From Hoplostethus atlanticus (Eukaryota; Chordata; Actinopteri; Trachichthyiformes; Trachichthyidae), in contig JAXDDX010000034.1 of the NCBI GenBank assembly GCA_034670405.1, positions 2,529,501 to 2,593,500 on the forward strand: a stretch of DNA of 64,000 nucleotides. Direction: 5' to 3'. Shown here piece by piece: positions 13,351 to 24,830 of this stretch. Every line of letters starts with the position of its first letter. The stretch's first letter is position 1. The translations under genes were made by a program, and so were the position numbers. Below the pieces are notes generated by a model, which was not told the origin of the DNA, did no database searches, and saw nothing but the letters and a program-made list of their open reading frames with translations.

Positions 13351-13740
13351 GCTGCATCCTGGGTGTTGGGGTAGCCTGGAGGCTGCAGTTTAGTCAGTTC
13401 AGCAGGGCTTAATGTGGATGTGAGGAGTGTCAGAGGTGCACAACCTGTCCTTTGTCTCTATCAACACAGGGAAAGGCTAACCCTGGCAGATGGTTAGAGG
13501 GAGAAAGGGATAGAGTGATTGGAGGGATAGAGGGACAGATGAGTGAGAGAGGAAGGACAGGGAGAGATAGGGTGTGACAGAGAAAAGGGAGATGACAGAT
13601 GGAGGGTGGGATAGAGGGATAGAGGGGAGAGGAGGGCACATTTTACAACTGGTTTTGAAGACTGTAATCACAACTGTAAAAGCAAAGAACCTTGTGATGC
13701 GTACGTGGTAATACAGCTGGCCTCTGTCATTTAAAGGGTA
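11470..13740. other. Gene-free stretch with CA/CT microsatellites
   Basis: (CA)n at 12588-12624, 13092-13139 and 13318-13348, a CT run followed by a C run at 12901-12938, and GAGA-rich purine tracts around 11880-11930 and 13500-13630. No gene was recognised. Confidence 0.6.
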
Positions 13741-13754
13741 GGGGAACTGTTTCA

Positions 13755-14075
13755 CTGATGTTAAATTCCATGACTTTTTCGCGACCATGACCTAAAAGTG
13801 TTCTTTCTCCCTGGTTTGTAAATGTTGGTTTTCAACTCTACAGGGGTAAACAGTCTGGTTTCTGCTACAGCTGGGCTTGCTGTGGACAAAAAAACAGCTG
13901 AAAACCACCATCTAAGGCAATAGGTGTGAAACAAGTTGGAAAAAAACATTCTGCTATATTCCTGTAAAGTGACCCATTTGTAAAATCCCCTGATAGTCTC
14001 TGACCTCGCCAGACAATTTATCAAATTCCCTGACTTTCCCTACCTGGAAGACACCTCTTAATGAGGTGTAATATT
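13755..14075 (-). repeat. Dispersed repeat, copy A
   Basis: Its reverse complement aligns over about 320 bp with 46428-46770. Shared words include AATTTTACAAATGGGTCACT-like, TAGATGGTGGTTTT, CAGACTGTTTACC and TTTTTAGGTCATGG. There is no coding frame. The two copies lie in opposite orientation 32 kb apart. Confidence 0.75.
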
Positions 14076-14397
14076 TCAGAAATTCCATGACCAGAGGGAC
14101 AACTGGGTTTCATTATTATCATCTTATAGAACTTAAATGGTTGTCTATTAAAAAGATAGATATTTCTGCTAATCAATTAAATTGTTTCTGTGTAGTTACA
14201 TATCAATTAGAAGTTATTTCCTCAGTGGAACTGCATAAAACAAATACCTACTGTGAGAAAGATCCAGTGACAACCGTTTGGGTTTTATAGACCTAATAAA
14301 GTGACCACTAGTTAACCTTCTATTAACTCTATTACCCCACCACTCATACGGCTGAGGGGCAAAAGTCAGCAGTAAAGTAAGCATGTCCCTGTTCTAA

Positions 14398-14422
14398 AAG
14401 GGGGGGGGGGGGGGGGGGGGGG
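14398..14422. repeat. Poly(G) run
   Basis: About 24 consecutive G residues on the + strand, preceded by AAAA. Such a run could form a G-quadruplex; it may also be miscounted in assembly. Confidence 0.9.
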
Positions 14423-14699
14423 TGTTGCCGGTTAGGTAAGGTGTCCTCTGGTTGACACTCAAGGCGATGAATCCCTGCATGTTCCAGACAAGCCACTCCT
14501 TTGTCCTCGGAGGATTTGAAGAGAATGTTTCCTTCTACTCAAATCAGCTTTGAGAGATGGGGTGGTCTCGGCACATTAACCAACCCAGGCGAGAAGGAAG
14601 AACACTTCAGTAGGGTGGATGCTTTATTTTTATATGCAAGTATTTTCAATATTTTCAATATTTGCAAGAAATTTCACCGACAATACACTATACATTAGT

Positions 14700-15765
14700 C
14701 AAGCATTAACATTTAACATGTTTCTTTCCCAACATTTGTCTTTCCCAAACAAATGTTTCCCATTCAGATTTATCAATGAAATCATTCTCCCAATTCTTCT
14801 TTAACATAATTAAAAAAATAAACATCCTTTAACCATTTACATCCTAACAATAAATGCCTAAAGGTTTCCAGTTCTTGTTCACATGCATTCCCTAATAATT
14901 CTCCTAACTATTTGGTGCAACAAATATTATATATATTCACATTAGTGAATATTCCACCATACCTAATTTATTTATTTTCACACTCAGTGCCGTTATATTT
15001 TACATTCAGGTTTTTCCATATTGATTTAACATTTAGATTCGGAAATACTCTTTTCCATACATTTTCCGATGCTGGTGATTTGACTGTCTTATTAGTCCAT
15101 TCCCCGGGTAAACAGTCTAATTGTCTCACACATGTTAAACACCATTACTTTATATTGTACAATATCATATGTTTACATTGACCTCTTTAAGCCGATCAAT
15201 AAACCGTACTCTTCCGCTGTTATTAAAGAAGCACATATGAAACATGGTCATATAAGTATTTTTTAACTATTTAATTCTGATTACTTTTCTCGTTATATTT
15301 AAATCCCTCAATTTTAATACTCCTTCTATATAATCAATTCAATATAATCAGTACTTTTGAAATTAGTAACAACACCCCTCACTTCATTAATCACCCAGTC
15401 AGGCAGACCCAAAGCACCAAGTGTACTTAGATCAGTGTATATTTAGATATCAGTAATGAATTCACTACAATAACCTTTTCCCCCCACCTTTTTTTTTAAC
15501 TGTCTTTGTTTCCAGAAATTAATTGTTTGTCTCTTAAGTCTCTTGCTTCCTTTTCATTTTTACCTCTAATGAATGCATTGAATTTCAATGCATTCATTAG
15601 ATTACCAACTGATGTTACCAAAATACATTTCTCATTTATCAATGTTGACCTTAGCCCCTGATGCTTTACTGTATATTTGTATGTGTTTTGTGATTCTCTC
15701 TTTACTATTTATGTCTTTCACTGTGATTGATGTGTCGCCTGTGTACAGATGAATCAAACTGCTCT
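14700..15765 (-). mobile_element. Tx1/L1-like LINE relic
   Basis: Read on the minus strand: LIHLYTGDTSITVKDINS (RT motif with YADD degraded to YTGD), KASGAKVNIDK, a stop, EMYFGN, then STLGALGLPDWVINEV and, further on, KRVFPNLNVKSIWKNLNVKY. These follow the order of the fish Tx1/L1-type ORF2 from RT palm to thumb region. Several stops and frame breaks show it is dead. A perfect 37-bp palindrome lies inside. Confidence 0.7.
15565..15601. repeat. Perfect 37-bp palindrome
   Basis: Arms TCTAATGAATGCATTGAA and TTCAATGCATTCATTAGA are exact reverse complements separated by a single T. The palindrome lies within the LINE relic, so it is probably a small local inverted duplication. Confidence 0.95.
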
Positions 15766-16550
15766 TACACCCTCTTACTTTTGACCGGACTGGCTAACGG
15801 TTCTGAACATATTGACAATAACAACCTTGTCTGACTGACCTTCCAAACACTGTCCTGCTGCTCTTTACATCTTAGGAGTGGTGATAACCTCCTCACATGG
15901 CATATAAACAAACGATGATATAAAACAAAGGTGGCTATAATTGTCATCTTAATTTCTAAATAATCAATGTATTATTTTTTTTGTTTGTGTCATTTTCTTT
16001 TAATCTTAAGGTCTTCAAAGTCAAAAGGTTTGGGCATCTCTGCAAAATAGAGCAAAAACGTTCTTCTGGGAGATGAAATCAATCCATTAAGACCAAGACT
16101 CAACCATGTATGTTACTGCAGTAATTGTACATCAGATATGTGTCTGCACCAATATCACAAGACAAAGTTGTGTACATTTATTGAACTTGGTCAATACAGA
16201 GATTTGACTGTTATTGAACCCACTGTGTTTCATGTGTTTATACCGCTGAATAATGGAAAGAGTAAAGTCTTTCTAAGAACCTTTTAGAGAGGAAAGACAA
16301 AAATCTGAAGTGGGATTAAGAGGAGCGAGATGAGCAAGAGAGAGATGTTTGGCTGCGGAGCCGATGTAATTTGTCTTATTCGGCTAATGAAGGCGCACAT
16401 CCAGGGGTCAAGTATGTGAGAGAGGGGTCTGGAACGTGACGCACTGAAGAGATCCAATTTTCTCCACGGTAAAACCCTTGCAATAAACACACACATGCAC
16501 GCACTGCACCGGAGCACGGTGCACTCAGAAACTCAGAAACTCTCAGAAAC

Positions 16551-17015
16551 GGAGCACGGTGGCGCAGTGCTTGCACTGCTGCCTCACAGCAAGAAGGTCC
16601 TGGGTTCGATTCCCGCCTGGGGCGTTGTTGAGTCTGGGGTGCCCAGGTGGGTTATCTCCCGGGCCTTTCTGTGTGGAGTTTGCATGTTCTCCCCGTGCTC
16701 ACGTGGGTTTCCTCCTGTAAAAAACCCCATCTAAAAACATGCAACATCCTGTCCTGTCCCTGACCAAGATGAGGACGTACACCTGGAATTGGTCCCCGGG
16801 CGCTGGTGTTGGCGGCTGCCCACTGCTCCCTGGCTGTCCGTGGAGGAAGGTCGGTGGGGATGGGAAAAAAGCAGAGACCTCATTCAACTCGGACACCTTA
16901 CCCTGCATGTGTGTGTGTGTTGTGTTCGGCGGCCACTTCCCCCCTTGCGTGTGTTGTGTGTGTTGGTGCGTGTGTGCACCCCGAGTTGCAAATAAAGTAA
17001 TCTTCTTCTTCTTCT
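16551..17015 (+). mobile_element. tRNA-derived SINE of a widespread teleost type
   Basis: The tRNA-like head has an A box (GTGGCGCAGTG) and a B box (GGTTCGATTCC at about 16603). The body contains GTGTGGAGTTTGCATGTTCT and CACGTGGGTTTCCTCCTGT, hallmarks of a very common fish SINE. The tail is AAATAAAGTAATC followed by (TTC)n near 17005. A 10-bp word GGAGCACGGT also occurs 40 bp upstream of the head. Confidence 0.75.
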
Positions 17016-17098
17016 TCTCACAGGCCTATAGGGGGGGCCTTCTTTCAAATTTGGTAGGAAAGCAGACAAGGAGGTCATACATGGACCTGTAGTTTAAT

Positions 17099-17135
17099 AG
17101 TGGTGTACATGGACGCAACGTCCATGTACACCACT
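17099..17135. repeat. Perfect 17-bp inverted repeat with 3-nt loop
   Basis: AGTGGTGTACATGGACG, spacer CAA, then CGTCCATGTACACCACT: 17 of 17 pairs. A thymine run of the kind that ends a transcript does not follow. Purpose unknown; it could be the end of a small inverted-repeat element. Confidence 0.9.
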
Positions 17136-17159
17136 AACTCAGCAAATATATCTGTCTCT

Positions 17160-17177
17160 TTCTCTTGCACTCCCTCT

Positions 17178-17216
<39 letters not shown>

Positions 17217-18340
17217 GCAGTTCACAGACCAGGCTACCCAATGGAAGTTCTTTAGGCTCCACTGAGACGGTGATCTATCATCACAAACACACATCTGGTG
17301 CTGATCGTCCCCTGGCCTCTGAACAGGCCTCCTCTCAGAAACGCTGAGCCTCACAGGGATGAACAAAGCTGGGCCAACACAGGTGTAGTCAAAGACAACA
17401 CAGACAGACAGCAGACCTGTGTTGAATAGTATTTGCAAATTAATAGTAGAGTTTATTTTAAAGACACTGAATGAGTTTACCTGCTTCAGGACAATTAAGA
17501 CAGGTAACCTGGAAATACTTTTTTATTTCTTACTACTTCTTTATTGGAGAGCTTACAGTGGAGAGAGTCAGTCAGTCCATCATCAGACGCTTAACCCCAA
17601 TATACCAGTGCAGCATCATTTGTTTTGGTTTCTTTGGTTTATTGAGTAGTATTGAATTGCGATGAAAGTAATGGTTCAATTATTATTATTTAACATAATT
17701 AGAATTTTTGTTAAATTCCCACAATCCTTCCTTGTATTCAACAAGATGAGATGATAATCTGATTGGCTGTCTCCTCTATACTGCACACTCCCCCTAGTTA
17801 TGTGCTTGCCTTGCCTTCTCCCAGGTTTCAGCTGGCAGTGCCAATGCTGATGAGAGTCAACCCCTGACTAATAGTTTAATAGTGAATTGAAATGATGGAT
17901 TTTCTGGGTTCTGGTACCTTCTGACTGCAAGTCAGTGCCTGACAGTTGTTGAATTGCCCTCCATAGTTTGATTCCCGAGGTAACACCAAACGGTGCTCTC
18001 TCACCTCCTAATGAGTGATGCTTGCTCGACCGGTGTTACAGTCTTGCTAGTGTGTGCAAGCAACTGCAGTGGCTAATCTATGCATTTGGCCAATGTTAAT
18101 GAAACATTTTGTCAAACAGGCTACTATGTTATGATACTGAAGGGCAGCTAAACCGGAGTGTAGCAATATAGTGGGGTGGATCTATTCTTCTGGACAACAC
18201 ATAGGGTGAATGATGTGGTTATCCTGATTATACCAGGACTGTAACTTAAACTACATGAACAGTTGATGTTGCACACCTAGCTCGGCACTGTGGAACTGGA
18301 CAGCATCTGTACTTTCTTTCAACAGCAGATGCAGAAGACT
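17160..18340. other. Gene-free stretch
   Basis: A (CA)n(TA)n run lies at 17180-17217. The rest is unique-looking AT-rich sequence with no recognisable gene or element. Confidence 0.5.
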
Positions 18341-18344
18341 GCAT

Positions 18345-19222
18345 GTACTGCATTTGACACCGTTGATTACGCAGTTTAAATTGATAGCCTTGAGCACTGG
18401 GTCGTATCTCGGGGGCCGGAACTGAGTATAGGCTCAGGTCCTATCTATTTAAGAGAACCTTTTTGGTCCTCCTCTTCCTCAGCAGGCATCACCTGTGGGG
18501 TCCCTCAGGGCTCAATTCTAGGCCCCATCCTTTTCTCCCTCTACAAGCTCCCACTTTATGGTTGTATCATTACCTAGATAAAACCTGGTGACCCAAACTC
18601 CTTACACACTCTGCCTGGCAGACATTAAGTGTTGGATGTCTCAGAACCTTTTACAACTGAATGACAGAAGATCTGAAATAATCCTTTTTAGCCCCTTTCA
18701 GCTCCAGAAAGCTTGTTCTAAAGAATCTTGGCAATCTCTCTTCTACCACAAAGCCAGCAGCTAGAAACCTTGGAATGATCTCTGACAGTGAAGAACAGCA
18801 GGAGAAGGAGATTTAGAATTGATTTTATGATTTCACTAATCATGTTTAAAGCGCAGCCAGATCTGATGCTTTGCTACATCATTGATCTATTGATTCCCTA
18901 TGAGCCAGAGCACAGCCTGAGATCCTCAGGCAATTTAGGCATGCTAAGTCAGTATCAACTTTTAAATCACTTCTTAGAACACACTTTTATAGACTTGCCT
19001 TTATATAATTGTTCTTCAACCTTCTCACTTTTAATGTTATGTTTTTCTTTCATCTAATTTAATCTATATATGAATGTATCCTCCTTCTAATGTATTTTCT
19101 CTTGCTAATGCTTCTTATTTTGTCTCCTCACTGGGTATTTTACTTTTCTTGTTTTTATGTTTTCCTGTAAATCACTTTGTAAACTCTGATTTTAGATAAG
19201 TGCTATATAAAGTTTGGGTTGA
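18345..19222 (+). mobile_element. L2-like LINE relic
   Basis: + strand frames give AFDTVDY (RT motif FDTVDH), [20 protein letters not shown] (RT motif C), then DLLIPYEPEHSLRSSGN, the usual L2-like ORF end. The 3' tail AAATCACTTTGTAAACTCTG and AAGTGCTATATAAAGTTTGG matches the L2 terminus. Frames are broken by stops and deletions. Confidence 0.8.
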
Positions 19223-19739
19223 AGCACATACAGACAGAGACTGATGTATCACACTGGCTCTCACTGCATCATTCAATGTGATATTTAAAATGATAATAAT
19301 AAAATAAAATGACTGGACTAACATGGCGCAGTTATACAGTTGATTATTTGACTGCACACTACCAGCCCTAATCCAACTGATATGAGTATGATGAATATAA
19401 AAGAAAATGGTCCAATGCCCAATCTAGGTCTTTATCAAATACTGAAAAATCTCAATTTCATCCCTTACAAAAGAACGAATGTTATAGTGATAGAGAAAAT
19501 ACCATGAAGTAAGATAAGATCAATATAAACTCACTACTACTACAGCAGAACCACCATAAGTCCCTATGCAATTGTATAGGACTAGTATAAGGATTTTTGG
19601 GACCCCCACCCAACTCCACTCTAATTTCCTTGACTCCCCTCACTCTACAGTAATGAACACTGCACAACTTGGGAACGTCCTTCCTTCCTGTGTCTACCTC
19701 CACCCCCTCCACATAAAGAAAGGAGGGCTTGGAGGGCAG

Positions 19740-20461
19740 GGATCAGCTCGTCAAACCCATGAGACCGGTGCGCATGAAGACTTCCCAGCCAGTGTTGGTG
19801 AGAAATGATCCTCCAGAGAGGCTGACTGACCCTGTGGCGCTGCCGGAGCTCTACTTTGACACCGATGACAGTGAGAAGAGCTGCTCTTGGAGATGACTGG
19901 ACTGTCACATCCTAAGCAAGAACATTCCACCGGTTTCGGACCCTTTCACTGTGCTGAGAGCTTGTTCTGCGACTGCGACTGGGGTTTCTAGTGACGTTTA
20001 ATCTCAAAAAGCCCAAAACAAACTAAAGAAAAACTGGAGGACTAAGTAAGTAAAGGAAATCTTCGACTGCATTCTTCGATATAAAGATCAACACCTTGGG
20101 TAAGAGGCTGGGGAAACAGTGTAAGACATTGTCTGAATGTAATGAAAAATCACTGAGTAATCCTATGGGGGGTGATAGTGAGTTTACAGCCTCTTATTAA
20201 TGAGACTATACAGCCTGGTGCGTCTGAGCAAAAGATCGTTATAATAATGCTATAATATCGGGACTGGTGGTGCTTAATAGTGACCTTATTTTACGTTATT
20301 GTCTTTTTATCTCCTACTGTATCACTACAATAATCCTATAGGATTCCTGTTGGATATTACATCTAGATTCTCTTTCAATTGGTGTTCTCAGGCACATTCA
20401 AAGAAGACCTGTTGCATAGCCCCGTTGGATAAATAAACCCCCAACTTATTCTAAGGCCAGG
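19740..20461 (+). other. ednrb: Probable 5' UTR exon and first intron of ednrb
   Basis: No coding frame is convincing here. A strong donor (CTAA|GTAAGT) closes a candidate noncoding exon at 20045. An acceptor (TTCTCAG) at 20391 opens the exon that carries the ednrb ATG 70 nt downstream. The transcription start cannot be placed from sequence and the left limit is approximate. This is inference from splice signals only. Confidence 0.45.
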
Positions 20462-21129
20462 ATGAAGACGCGTCTCCTCTGTTTGGAGTTAGTCCTCTTG
20501 GTGGGACAGCTCCTTGCTGTCACCGCACAGCAGGCCAATGAACCGAAGAGACAAGTGTCCCAGGACCCCGCCTCCACCCAGAGACAGGGACTCATCGAGA
20601 GAGAAGTGGTTCCCGTGAGGCCAAACATCACCATGCCGCGCCGCCGGCTACCGCCCATGTGCACCGGGCCGACGGAAATCAGGGACACGTTCAAGTACAT
20701 CAACACTCTGGTGTCCTGCCTGGTGTTTGTTGTCGGCATAATCGGCAACGCGACTCTCCTGAGGATCATCTATAAGAATAAGTGCATGCGTAACGGGCCC
20801 AACATCCTGATCGGTAGTCTGGCGCTCGGAGACCTGCTGCACATCATCATCGGTATTCCCATCAATGTTTACAAGGTGAGCGTGTGTCAAGGTGCATGAC
20901 GGGGCTAAAACCCAGAAAGGTATTCCAGGGATATTCCTATTGTCCTGTGTACAAATATTCTGCTTCAGAGTTGCTTTCCAAATCCAGATCACCCCTCCCC
21001 CCATACACACACACACACACACACCCTGCAGGGGGCTTCCAGGTATTTGTTTCATGTTATTACTCAACTGGATTCTAAGCCCCTCTATATCCCCTCATGT
21101 CCCTGGCATGTTATTATCTGTTGACCTAT

Positions 21130-21172
<43 letters not shown>

Positions 21173-22559
21173 TGTGTTTGTGTGTGTGTGAGAACGAGAG
21201 AGAGCGAGCAAGAGTATTATGTTTATTTGGGTAAGGGGCCACAGACTGCATACCAGAGGAAGCTAGAGTGGCATATGAGGATAGGATCACATATGATTTC
21301 AATAGGGCCACACTCACATTCCAGTAGTCCACCCATAGAAGGCATGAACGCCTCGTGCAGGTTAGCCAGAGTTCTGTTGTTCATGAAGAACTCGTCTCTG
21401 GCTTACGGTGCCTTGATGTCAGACAAATATTTTGTAGTGTTTCCAGGAAAAGTCATGCAGCGAACCTAAAAACAAAACTCTGGGTTTTCACAGAAACCAA
21501 TTTCAACAGGGTCAAGTCGAAGCGTACCTGGTCAACACTGCATGGATGAAAAACAAAGTGTAGACAATGTGCTGCACTCCTATCCTTGTTTAAACCCATC
21601 TATCTATCGCTCTATCTCTCTATCTATCTCTCTACCCCCCCCCCCCCCCCCCACCCCACCCCACCCCACCCCACCCCACCCCTCTCTCTCGCTCTGTCTA
21701 TCTCTCTCTCTCCAGCTTCTGGCAGAGGACTGGCCATTCGGGGTGGGTCTGTGCAAGCTGGTGCCGTTCGTTCAGAAAGCCTCAGTAGGAATCACAGTGC
21801 TGAGTCTGTGTGCTCTGAGCATTGACAGGTACGCTCATGCCAGTACCCCTTGACGACCCCACCCCACCCGATATACGCAGACACACACACTATAACCAAC
21901 ACACAATTATACTTTATTTTTTTACTTTAAAAAAATCACTTCTTCCACTTGGGTTATATTTTAGCCTTATTTAATGTCCTAGCACTATCAGCATTCAAGG
22001 ATCACAGGATTATTGTCAAGGCACTGAGGCTGTGACCTTTGACTTCCTTGCTATTAGTTGCTAATCCCACTGTTGCATTCTTTGTAAATTACTCTGGATA
22101 AGAGTGTTAGCTAAATGTGAATGTAGATTCTTTATTAGTATTGTGCTTTTTTTTGGTCAATTTCAGACTGCGTATATGTTAAAGTTATATGTAATGATGA
22201 AGTTGGACAACTGAATGTTGCAGGTTTCGCGCCGTGGCCTCGTGGAGCCGCATCAAAGGGATTGGCGTTCCCAAGTGGATGGCTATCGAGATCGCGCTCA
22301 TCTGGATACTATCAATCACCCTAGCTGTGCCAGAGGCCATCGCCTTCGATATGATTTCCATGGAGTACAAAGGAGAACACCTGAGGATCTGTCTGCTGCA
22401 CCCCATGCAGACAACTGACTTTATGAGGGTGAGGTGAAACGCACAGACCTTCAGAGACTCATAACTCACTGGGATGTGAAATGGCATGCGTGGACTGTTG
22501 ACACAGCTGCACACAATGCAAACCTGCATATACACATGCATGCTGACATGTCGATGCAG

Positions 22560-22618
<59 letters not shown>

Positions 22619-23154
22619 TTGACAGCTTCCTGGCTGGGTCATGGTGACACAGGGTGTATGGAAAATGTAGCATTGGCAGATTATTCCCCCAGTGTTACTG
22701 CAATAGATATATCATAGGATTTATTGCTCCCTTGCTTAACAGAATATATTGCATAATGCATACATGTGTATGTGTGTAATTATGTGTGTGCATGTCTTCC
22801 ATCAACCTAGAAATAACAACACACAGTCCCATGGCTCATTTGAAAAAGTTATTTGAATGCACGAACAAAAGTATATTATTTCACTACTGACTTTCACTAC
22901 TCACTATTCCGTCTCTATAGTTTTATAAGTCAGCTAAGGACTGGTGGCTGTTCAGTGCATATTTCTGCCTGCCGCTGGTCTGCACAGCTATCTTCTATAC
23001 ACTGATGACCTGTGAGATGCTGAGAAAGAAGAACGGTGTCCAGATCACTCTCAGTGACCACATCAAACAGGTGGGTGGGTGGATGGATGGATGGATGGAT
23101 GGGCTATGCTGATATAGTCTTTCACTATTATCGTACAATGATTTATCATGTCTA

Positions 23155-23203
<49 letters not shown>

Positions 23204-23886
23204 GTGTGCGTGTCTAGCGGAGGGAGGTGGCTAAGACAGTGTTCTGTCTGGTGCTGGTCTTCGCTATATGCTGGCTACCTCTCCACCTCAGTCGCATCCT
23301 GAAGCTCACCATCTACGATGAGAAAGACCCAAACCGCTGTGAGCTGCTTAGGTAGGAAAGACATATAGAATAGAATAGAATAGAATAGAATAGAATAGAA
23401 TAGAATAGAATAGAAAAATGCAGCATGACTGAATCATTACATTAATCGCCCTGCGAAATAGGAGAGGCGGACCACTGATGTGTCTCTGTAACCCTTTCAG
23501 TTTCTTCTTGGTCCTGGACTACATCGGCATCAACATGGCCTCTGTCAACTCCTGTATCAACCCCATCGCCCTCTACATAATCAGCAAGCGCTTCAAGAAC
23601 TGCTTCAGGGTAAGGTGCCGAAAAACCGAAAAAATAAAAACTCATTACTTCTACCACCAAGCTGTGAATACCGGATGCGTGTCCTTGCTCAGACACTATT
23701 GTGCTCTCTTTTCTCTCAGCCTGTGCCTCACAATCTGTCTCCCCTTCCCTCTTCGTGCTCTAGTCGTGCCTGTGCTGTTGGTGCCTACCTGCTGAGATGT
23801 TGATGGATGAGAAGCAGTCGTGCATGAAGCTGAAAGTCACCGACCAGAGCAACTCCCGCGTCACCAACAAGTCCACTACGGCGTGA
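20462..23886 (+). CDS. ednrb: Endothelin receptor type B, complete, 7 coding exons
   Basis: Class A G-protein-coupled receptor for endothelins; in vertebrates it acts at the plasma membrane in neural-crest, pigment-cell and enteric-neuron development. Coding exons, all with GT-AG junctions and matching phases: 20462-20875, 21716-21828, 22224-22428, 22921-23070, 23218-23351, 23501-23609, 23764-23886, giving 415 aa (human about 442). Visible: signal peptide (about residues 1-22), N-glycosylation site N55-I-T, TM1 with GN (95-96), TM2 ALGD (121-124), the disulfide cysteines C151 and C232, CWLP in TM6 (312-315), NPIALY in TM7 (359-364), and the palmitoylation cluster CLCCWC (377-382). The region from TM1 to TM7 follows EDNRB closely ([24 protein letters not shown]). 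The start is the first ATG after a probable 5' UTR splice acceptor and begins a good signal peptide. Oddity: the DRY motif reads D175-R-F177. Linkage to the other 13q-type genes favours the ednrb1 lineage over ednrb2; whether it is the a or b copy cannot be told. Confidence 0.96.
21129..21195. repeat. (GT)n microsatellite in ednrb intron 1
   Basis: About 60 bp of GT repeat with few interruptions, followed by GAGA-rich sequence. Intronic. Confidence 0.95.
21590..21715. repeat. (TATC)n, poly(C), (CACCC)n and CT tract abutting ednrb exon 2
   Basis: A composite pyrimidine tract runs straight into the exon 2 acceptor: TATC/TCTC repeats, a C run, about six ACCCC units, then CT-rich sequence ending CTCTCCAG at 21715. 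It serves as an unusually long polypyrimidine tract. Confidence 0.9.
22065..22125 (+). repeat. Interspersed-repeat tail in ednrb intron 2
   Basis: TACTCTGGATAAGAGTGTTA and GCTAAATGTGAATGTAG match the 3' tail word (CTCTGGATAAGAGCGTCTGC) shared by many fish SINEs and LINEs. Only the tail is recognisable. Confidence 0.45.
22561..22614. repeat. (CA)n microsatellite in ednrb intron 3
   Basis: Pure CA run of about 54 bp, intronic. Confidence 0.95.
23156..23217. repeat. ednrb: (TG)n tract forming the 3' splice site of ednrb exon 5
   Basis: About 55 bp of TG repeat with a few CG interruptions ends in TGTCTAG directly before exon 5. There is no other polypyrimidine tract. UG repeats beside acceptors are known to affect exon inclusion elsewhere, for instance CFTR exon 9. 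Confidence 0.9.
23368..23414. repeat. (TAGAA)n pentanucleotide repeat
   Basis: About nine copies of TAGAA begin 16 bp after the donor of ednrb exon 5, within the short intron 5. Confidence 0.95.
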
Positions 23887-24830
23887 GGAGGGGCCCTTTT
23901 GCTGTGGCCTAAAAGTGAGAAGAAAAGAGGAAACGCAACAACTAAAATAATGAAGTGTGGATGACTGAATGGGGATGAGTGTCCATTCTTAGCCTGCCTT
24001 ATCTAGAGCGTTCAACTGGCTAAGTGTCCTTTTTATCAGAGAACTATCACCAGACGTGCCTTTGGAAATGCCCTCAGTGGCTGATTCATAGTGAAGTAAA
24101 CTCATCCTGATGTAAACCACGAAACACACGCCGCTATGGATTGCTCTACACTCTCTCTCCGTCAAACGTCCACCAAAGCACTTCAAATTCTTTGAAATTG
24201 AAATGTGAGATGTGTAAGACGGGGCCAAATGAAAAGCAGAGGTTTAATGCAAAAAAACAAAAACAAGCCAAACACCAGTGTTATGCATTATTGGGCGATG
24301 GGTAGATTGGGGATGACGCCTCGTCAAACTCTGGATGGCAAAGCTTATTTGAGAAGAACGTTGTGAGAATGTTTTTGCTAGTCGCCGCTGTACAGACAAC
24401 GTTTGAGCGCCACGCTGTGTAACGTGTTGCTACCGTGTTGCTACCGTGTACCGCAGCAGCTTGGAAAAGATAGATGTAAAACAGTGAATCTATTTCTATA
24501 CCTTTGAGACATTTTAAACGTATCCGTGTCATGAACAGTAGCATTTTGTATATTTTATCACCATGTTAGTGCCTTTTTCTATGTATCGTCTCGATGTCAA
24601 TGTCCCGCTAGTTATTGAACTACTGATGCTGTGTGATTTCGGCTGTGTAACTATTCAGCTGTTGTACAATACTGTACTATGTGTACAATACCAGGCCTGT
24701 TCTTGAGGCTCTATTTGCTTCATGATGGTATCGGCGTAACATTATCTTAATCTGACTTGTGACCTCAGTTGGTTGTCAATAAATAAATAACTGAAATAAA
24801 TAAAATCAAATAAATAAAATGATAAAAAAA
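23887..24830 (+). other. ednrb: 3' UTR and poly(A) signals of ednrb
   Basis: About 0.9 kb without a coding frame follows the ednrb stop. It ends in a cluster of AATAAA hexamers, the first at 24778-24783, followed by several overlapping AATAAA/AAATAAAA runs to about 24830. The length and signal cluster fit a vertebrate 3' UTR end. Confidence 0.65.

Noticed and set aside
16551-16625. tRNA gene
   Set aside because: The A and B boxes belong to a SINE head; cloverleaf stems do not pair and the SINE body follows directly.
18345-19222. Functional reverse transcriptase gene
   Set aside because: The frame is broken by stops and deletions; only L2-like motifs remain.
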